Shown here in pieces: positions 5,900 through 8,798 of a stretch of 8,798 bases of DNA. Within the stretch, counting starts at the first letter, position 1; each line of letters starts with the position of its first letter. The notes beneath the pieces were generated by a model. The model did no database searches. It was given only the letters and a program-made list of their open reading frames with translations, and was not told where the DNA came from. A program made the position numbers and the translations under genes. This DNA is from Deltaproteobacteria bacterium (GTDB lineage Bacteria; Desulfobacterota; Desulfobacteria; Desulfobacterales; Desulfobacteraceae): assembly GCA_003647385.1 (NCBI GenBank), contig QMMT01000055.1, positions 1 through 8,798 on the forward strand, given 5' to 3'.

Positions 5900-6562
5900 A
5901 TGAAAATAGCTGTCTTTTCCGATGTACACTCCTGCTATTCAAAAATGGCAGCTGTTTTTGAAGACATGGAAAAATACAAAATTGATCAATTTGTCTGTCT
6001 GGGAGATATCATCGGGTATGGTGACAAGCCCGAAGAAACCATAAGGCTTTTGATAGAAAAAAATGTGATTTCCGTCAGGGGAAACCATGAACTGGCTATG
6101 TTTAGCCGGCGATATCTTGAACTTTTTCCCAAAGCCATCAAACAGCCGCTGCTGGATAATATAGCGGCGATCTCCACTAAATCTATCCGGTACCTTGAAA
6201 ATATGCCGGACTATTTGAAATTAAAAAACAGTCACTTTGTTCATGGTACACCGCCTGATAAACTAACCACCTATATCTATGATGTTACAGATTATTATTT
6301 AAAATCACTTTTTAACAACACCAAAGAACAGGTATTTTTTACCGGGCACACCCATAAATTGAAACTGATCACATACAAAGACCAACTGGTATATCGTCGA
6401 AGAATCACTGAAAACCGTACCATTCATTTGGAAAAAAACCAAAAAATCCTTTTAAATGTGGGAAGTATCGGATTTACAAGGGATAACTTTGACGCATCAA
6501 AATATGCTATTTACGATACGACGAAAAAACAGATCATGGTCAGAATGGTGAATTATGGATAA
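5900..6562 (+). CDS. YfcE/MJ0936-like metallophosphoesterase
   Basis: A 220-residue calcineurin-like phosphoesterase with the complete two-metal site: D8-x-H10 (FSDVH), G35-D36, G61-N62-H63-E64, H115 (VHG), and G149-H150-x-H152. The VGSIGFTRD element (187-195) matches the C-terminal PGSVG/RD signature of the small YfcE/MJ0936 subgroup. Such enzymes hydrolyse phosphodiesters or phosphomonoesters in the cytoplasm; the natural substrate cannot be read from sequence. The ATG is supported by AAGG (5889-5892) at a 7-base spacing. It follows the kinase by 102 bases and overlaps the start of the next gene by 8 bases, so these two are almost certainly translated from one mRNA. No promoter was convincing in the gap, so co-transcription with the kinase is likely but unproven. 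Confidence 0.9.
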   Translation: MKIAVFSDVHSCYSKMAAVFEDMEKYKIDQFVCLGDIIGYGDKPEETIRLLIEKNVISVRGNHELAMFSRRYLELFPKAIKQPLLDNIAAISTKSIRYLENMPDYLKLKNSHFVHGTPPDKLTTYIYDVTDYYLKSLFNNTKEQVFFTGHTHKLKLITYKDQLVYRRRITENRTIHLEKNQKILLNVGSIGFTRDNFDASKYAIYDTTKKQIMVRMVNYG

Positions 6563-7052
6563 AGAAATGAATGATAAAGCAAGGCTCCTGATGGATGATG
6601 CAAGGGTGATGACCCTTGCTGTTTCAGATAATGATATCCCCTGGTCATCCCCGGTCTATTTTGTATGTCATGACAACAGATTTTATTTTTTTTCCAATGA
6701 AAATTCCAGGCATATAAACTACGCAAAAAATCAAAAAACGGTTTCTGCATCTATTTTCCAGGACTCAGACCGGATTGACTTAATTTTTGGATTCCAGATG
6801 TCAGGAGTACTTGAAAAAGTATCAAAAAAGACGCTGCATTTGACGGTTGTTAGAAAATATGTCTCCAAATTCAGTTTTTTAAAACAGATATTCGGTTCTC
6901 AGATAATTGAAAACAAGCAATTTTTTTTAGAAAAATTCAAATCACATCTTTATTGCTTTTGCCCGGGCGACGTTTTTCTTTCAGATAATTCCCAGGCAAA
7001 GGACCAGACAACAGGCAAAAGGAGAACAATAGAGTTGAACAAAATTGCCTGA
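6555..7052 (+). CDS. PNPOx-like split-barrel flavin-binding-family protein
   Basis: A 165-residue soluble protein whose first ~85 residues fit the pyridoxamine-5'-phosphate-oxidase-like split barrel: 'ARVMTLAVSDN-IPWSSPVYFV' (16-37), FYFFSN (43-48), SRHINYAKN (51-59) and VSASIF (63-68). Members bind FMN, F420 or heme and reduce or sequester varied substrates; it is too short and divergent for true PdxH. The C-terminal ~60 residues are less typical. It starts at an ATG inside the end of the phosphoesterase gene (8-base overlap) with only a weak ribosome binding site (GGTG, 6547-6550), which suggests translational coupling; the ATG at 6567 is an alternative. The specific cofactor and substrate are not predictable here. 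Confidence 0.78.
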   Translation: MDKEMNDKARLLMDDARVMTLAVSDNDIPWSSPVYFVCHDNRFYFFSNENSRHINYAKNQKTVSASIFQDSDRIDLIFGFQMSGVLEKVSKKTLHLTVVRKYVSKFSFLKQIFGSQIIENKQFFLEKFKSHLYCFCPGDVFLSDNSQAKDQTTGKRRTIELNKIA

Positions 7053-7087
7053 TCCTTTTGTTTTTTGGGCGCAGATCCTTTTTAACC

Positions 7088-7120
7088 TTGACTTTTATTC
7101 CGGTAGAAAATAACTATTTT
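7088..7120 (+). promoter_or_regulatory. Possible promoter/operator before the efflux genes
   Basis: TTGACT (7088-7093) resembles a -35 box. No good -10 follows at 17 bases, but a dyad AAAATA-N2-TATTTT (7107-7120) occupies exactly that area. A repressor bound there would block RNA polymerase, the usual arrangement for efflux operons. The poor -10 makes the promoter call tentative. No repressor gene is seen in the window. Confidence 0.3.
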
Positions 7121-7155
7121 GAATGTGTTGTACCTTTTAATGAGAGGATGTATGC

Positions 7156-8202
7156 GTGTTTAAAAAAATCCTGTTAATTCTGTTCATTATCAATGTGTCA
7201 ATGGTTTGTGCCCAGGAACAGCCACCTGCCCGTGTGGTGGTTTCAAAAATCGTCTTTCAAAAGGTGGCCCAGAATCAGTCCTTTATCGGCACGCTTTATT
7301 ATGAACGGATCAGCCATGTATCTTCAGAGGTTTCAGGTCTGGTAAGCAGGATCGGTGTTATGGCCGGAGATCAAGTTAAAAAGGACGCCTCTCTGGTCCA
7401 GCTGGATACGGAAATACTTGAAAATGAAATTATGCTACACAAAAATCAGATTGAGCAGGCAAAGCTCTATATAAATCATACTCAAAAGAACTATCATCGA
7501 ATGGATATTTTATACAAAAAAGGCGGGATCAGTGAAAAAGATTTTGATGATACCAGATTTGCTTATCAAGAGGCTCTTTTAAAAAAACTGTCTGCCAAAA
7601 CAATTTTGGAAAAACTATTAATCCAGAAAAGAAAGAGTATGATTAAGGCCCCTTTTGATGGGATTATTCTTAAAAAAAATGTGGATTCAGGAGACTGGGT
7701 CCAACAGGGCAAAGTATTGATCAGTATTGGATCGGTCAATGACCTTTTCATAAAAGTACCTGTGGCGGAAACTCTGTTAAAGTTTGTTTCTATTGGACAA
7801 AGCGTGCCTGTAACCATTAATGCCTATGACAGAAAAATGATGGGGACCATTGATAATCTGTCTCCCATCGCGGATGCAAAAACCAAAAATGTTTTTTTAA
7901 AAATACGGATACCCCTGTTAACCAAAGTGGCACAGAACATGTCGGCCACTGTGGTTATTTCCACCAACGGCGAGCAAAAACTTGCCATAATCCCGAGGGA
8001 TGCCTTAATCAAGTTTCAAGGCAAGGATGTTGTTTATACGGTCAGGGAGGGAAAAGCAGTCCAGCTGCCAGTCAATATTGTGACCTATCAGGGAGACAGG
8101 ATCGGCGCGGATGATGCGCATTTTACAGAGGGCATGCCGGTTGTTGTTGATGGGAACGAGCGGTTGCGCCCGGGTCAGGGTGTTGTCATTGTTGGAGAAT
8201 AA
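7156..8202 (+). CDS. RND efflux periplasmic adaptor subunit (membrane fusion protein)
   Basis: A 348-residue HlyD/AcrA-type adaptor linking an inner-membrane RND pump to an outer-membrane TolC-like channel. Residues 1-19 are a Sec signal peptide with a V-C-A cleavage site; the preceding S-M-V-C is not a proper lipobox, so a free periplasmic protein is likely. The lipoyl-like barrel halves lie at about 53-86 (EVSGLVSRI, GDQVKK) and 161-192 (APFDGII, SGDWVQQG). The alpha-hairpin (about 88-155) carries R115-x3-L119-x6-S126, the RLS motif of TolC docking. Beta-barrel and membrane-proximal domains follow. GTG start: GAGAGGA (7142-7148) lies 7 bases before it and the ATGs nearby are out of frame. 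The pump gene starts 3 bases after its stop codon, so the two form one operon. Confidence 0.92.
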   Translation: MFKKILLILFIINVSMVCAQEQPPARVVVSKIVFQKVAQNQSFIGTLYYERISHVSSEVSGLVSRIGVMAGDQVKKDASLVQLDTEILENEIMLHKNQIEQAKLYINHTQKNYHRMDILYKKGGISEKDFDDTRFAYQEALLKKLSAKTILEKLLIQKRKSMIKAPFDGIILKKNVDSGDWVQQGKVLISIGSVNDLFIKVPVAETLLKFVSIGQSVPVTINAYDRKMMGTIDNLSPIADAKTKNVFLKIRIPLLTKVAQNMSATVVISTNGEQKLAIIPRDALIKFQGKDVVYTVREGKAVQLPVNIVTYQGDRIGADDAHFTEGMPVVVDGNERLRPGQGVVIVGE

Positions 8203-8205
8203 TTG

Positions 8206-8798
8206 ATGGACATTATCCGCTTTTTTATTCATAAACCGGTCACTGTGGCAGTGGGCGTAATCATGACGGTGATGTTTGGCCTGATCGGGTTTCAAAAGCT
8301 TCCGGTCCAGCTGACACCTGATGTTGAAACTCCGTTGATTACGGTGAATACGGCCTGGTATGGTGCCACACCCTATGAAATTGAAAAAGAGGTGATTGAA
8401 AAGCAGGAAAAAGTCCTTAAAGGCCTGCAGGGGCTCACCAAAATGGAGAGTTCCAGTTACAACGGCCTGGGAACCATTACCCTGTCTTTTAAAATCGGAA
8501 CAAAGCTTGATGACGCCCTGCTCAGGGTATCCAATAAAATGTCCGAGGTGGGCAATTATCCGGAAAACGTAACCCAACCCACCATAGAGTCTTCCGGGGC
8601 CAACAGCTCACCCATCATCTGGATGATCCTGAAGACAACGCCGGACAACAAAAGGCATATCAATCAATTTAAGACATTTTTTGAGGACAATATCCGGCAG
8701 CATCTGGAGCGAATTAACGGTGTCGGCTCTTTGCTTGTTTTCGGCGGCACCGATACAACCCTGGATGTGATCATTGATGCCCAGAAAATGGCCCGGTA
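8206..8798 (+). CDS. RND efflux transporter, inner-membrane pump (5' part)
   Basis: The first 197 codons of a protein that normally has over 1000 residues; the window ends inside it. The start is typical of the HAE-1 (AcrB/MexB-like) family: a short amphipathic opening (MDIIRFFIHKP), transmembrane helix 1 (about residues 11-28), then LPVQLTPDVETP, the periplasmic porter domain entry with WYGATPYEIE, and NVTQP...SSGANSSPI. It would exchange protons for export of drugs, lipids or other toxic compounds; no metal-specific feature is visible in this part. The ATG at 8206 has GGAG (8193-8196) 9 bases upstream; an in-frame TTG lies directly before it. It follows the adaptor gene by 3 bases. Confidence 0.95.
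   Translation, partial: MDIIRFFIHKPVTVAVGVIMTVMFGLIGFQKLPVQLTPDVETPLITVNTAWYGATPYEIEKEVIEKQEKVLKGLQGLTKMESSSYNGLGTITLSFKIGTKLDDALLRVSNKMSEVGNYPENVTQPTIESSGANSSPIIWMILKTTPDNKRHINQFKTFFEDNIRQHLERINGVGSLLVFGGTDTTLDVIIDAQKMAR

Noticed and set aside
1..8798. Mobile element, CRISPR array, tRNA or rRNA
   Set aside because: No transposase or integrase, no regularly spaced repeats, no terminal inverted repeats with target duplication, and no cloverleaf-like or rRNA-like sequence was seen on reading both strands.

Overview
The window looks like chromosomal DNA of an anaerobic, sulfate-reducer-like Desulfobacterota (former Deltaproteobacteria, Desulfobacteraceae-type). The basis is indirect: moderate-to-low GC, a sigma-54 two-component system with a Fis-type activator and a cytoplasmic PAS kinase, and two proteins with the N-terminal Cys-rich 'C-x-W-M-x-A-G-V' motif that I associate with this group. 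No rRNA, tRNA, CRISPR array, insertion sequence or phage gene is visible. The taxonomic call is inference.

Layout. 1-450 is an AT-rich non-coding leader holding small inverted repeats, a possible 7-codon leader ORF and a good sigma-70-like promoter. 451-1803 encodes an NtrC-family response regulator (receiver, AAA+, Fis HTH), followed 16 bases later by an archaemetzincin-type zinc metalloprotease (1820-2374). Facing them on the minus strand is a two-gene operon (4196 down to 2355) of paralogous proteins. Each has two Cys4 clusters of identical spacing, a glycine-cleavage-H-like domain that appears to lack the lipoyl lysine, and a conserved C-terminal motif. The last 20 bases of the protease gene and of the second H-like gene overlap tail to tail. 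4197-4585 is a divergent control region with a sigma-54 (-24/-12) promoter pointing at the H-like operon and two dyads upstream of it. 4586-5797 is a soluble PAS histidine kinase, followed by a YfcE/MJ0936-like metallophosphoesterase (5900-6562) and an overlapping PNPOx-like flavin-fold protein (6555-7052). From 7156 a separate efflux unit begins: a periplasmic adaptor (MFP) and the first 197 codons of an RND pump, cut by the window end.

How it may work together (inference). The PAS kinase and the NtrC-type regulator flank the H-like pair, and the only convincing sigma-54 promoter in the window lies in front of that pair. The simplest reading is a closed signalling unit: kinase -> regulator -> sigma-54 RNA polymerase -> Cys-rich, apparently lipoyl-less H-like proteins, with the archaemetzincin co-transcribed with the regulator. 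The biochemical role of the H-like proteins is not known to me. The RND adaptor/pump unit is probably independent, with its own promoter region and a dyad that could be an operator.
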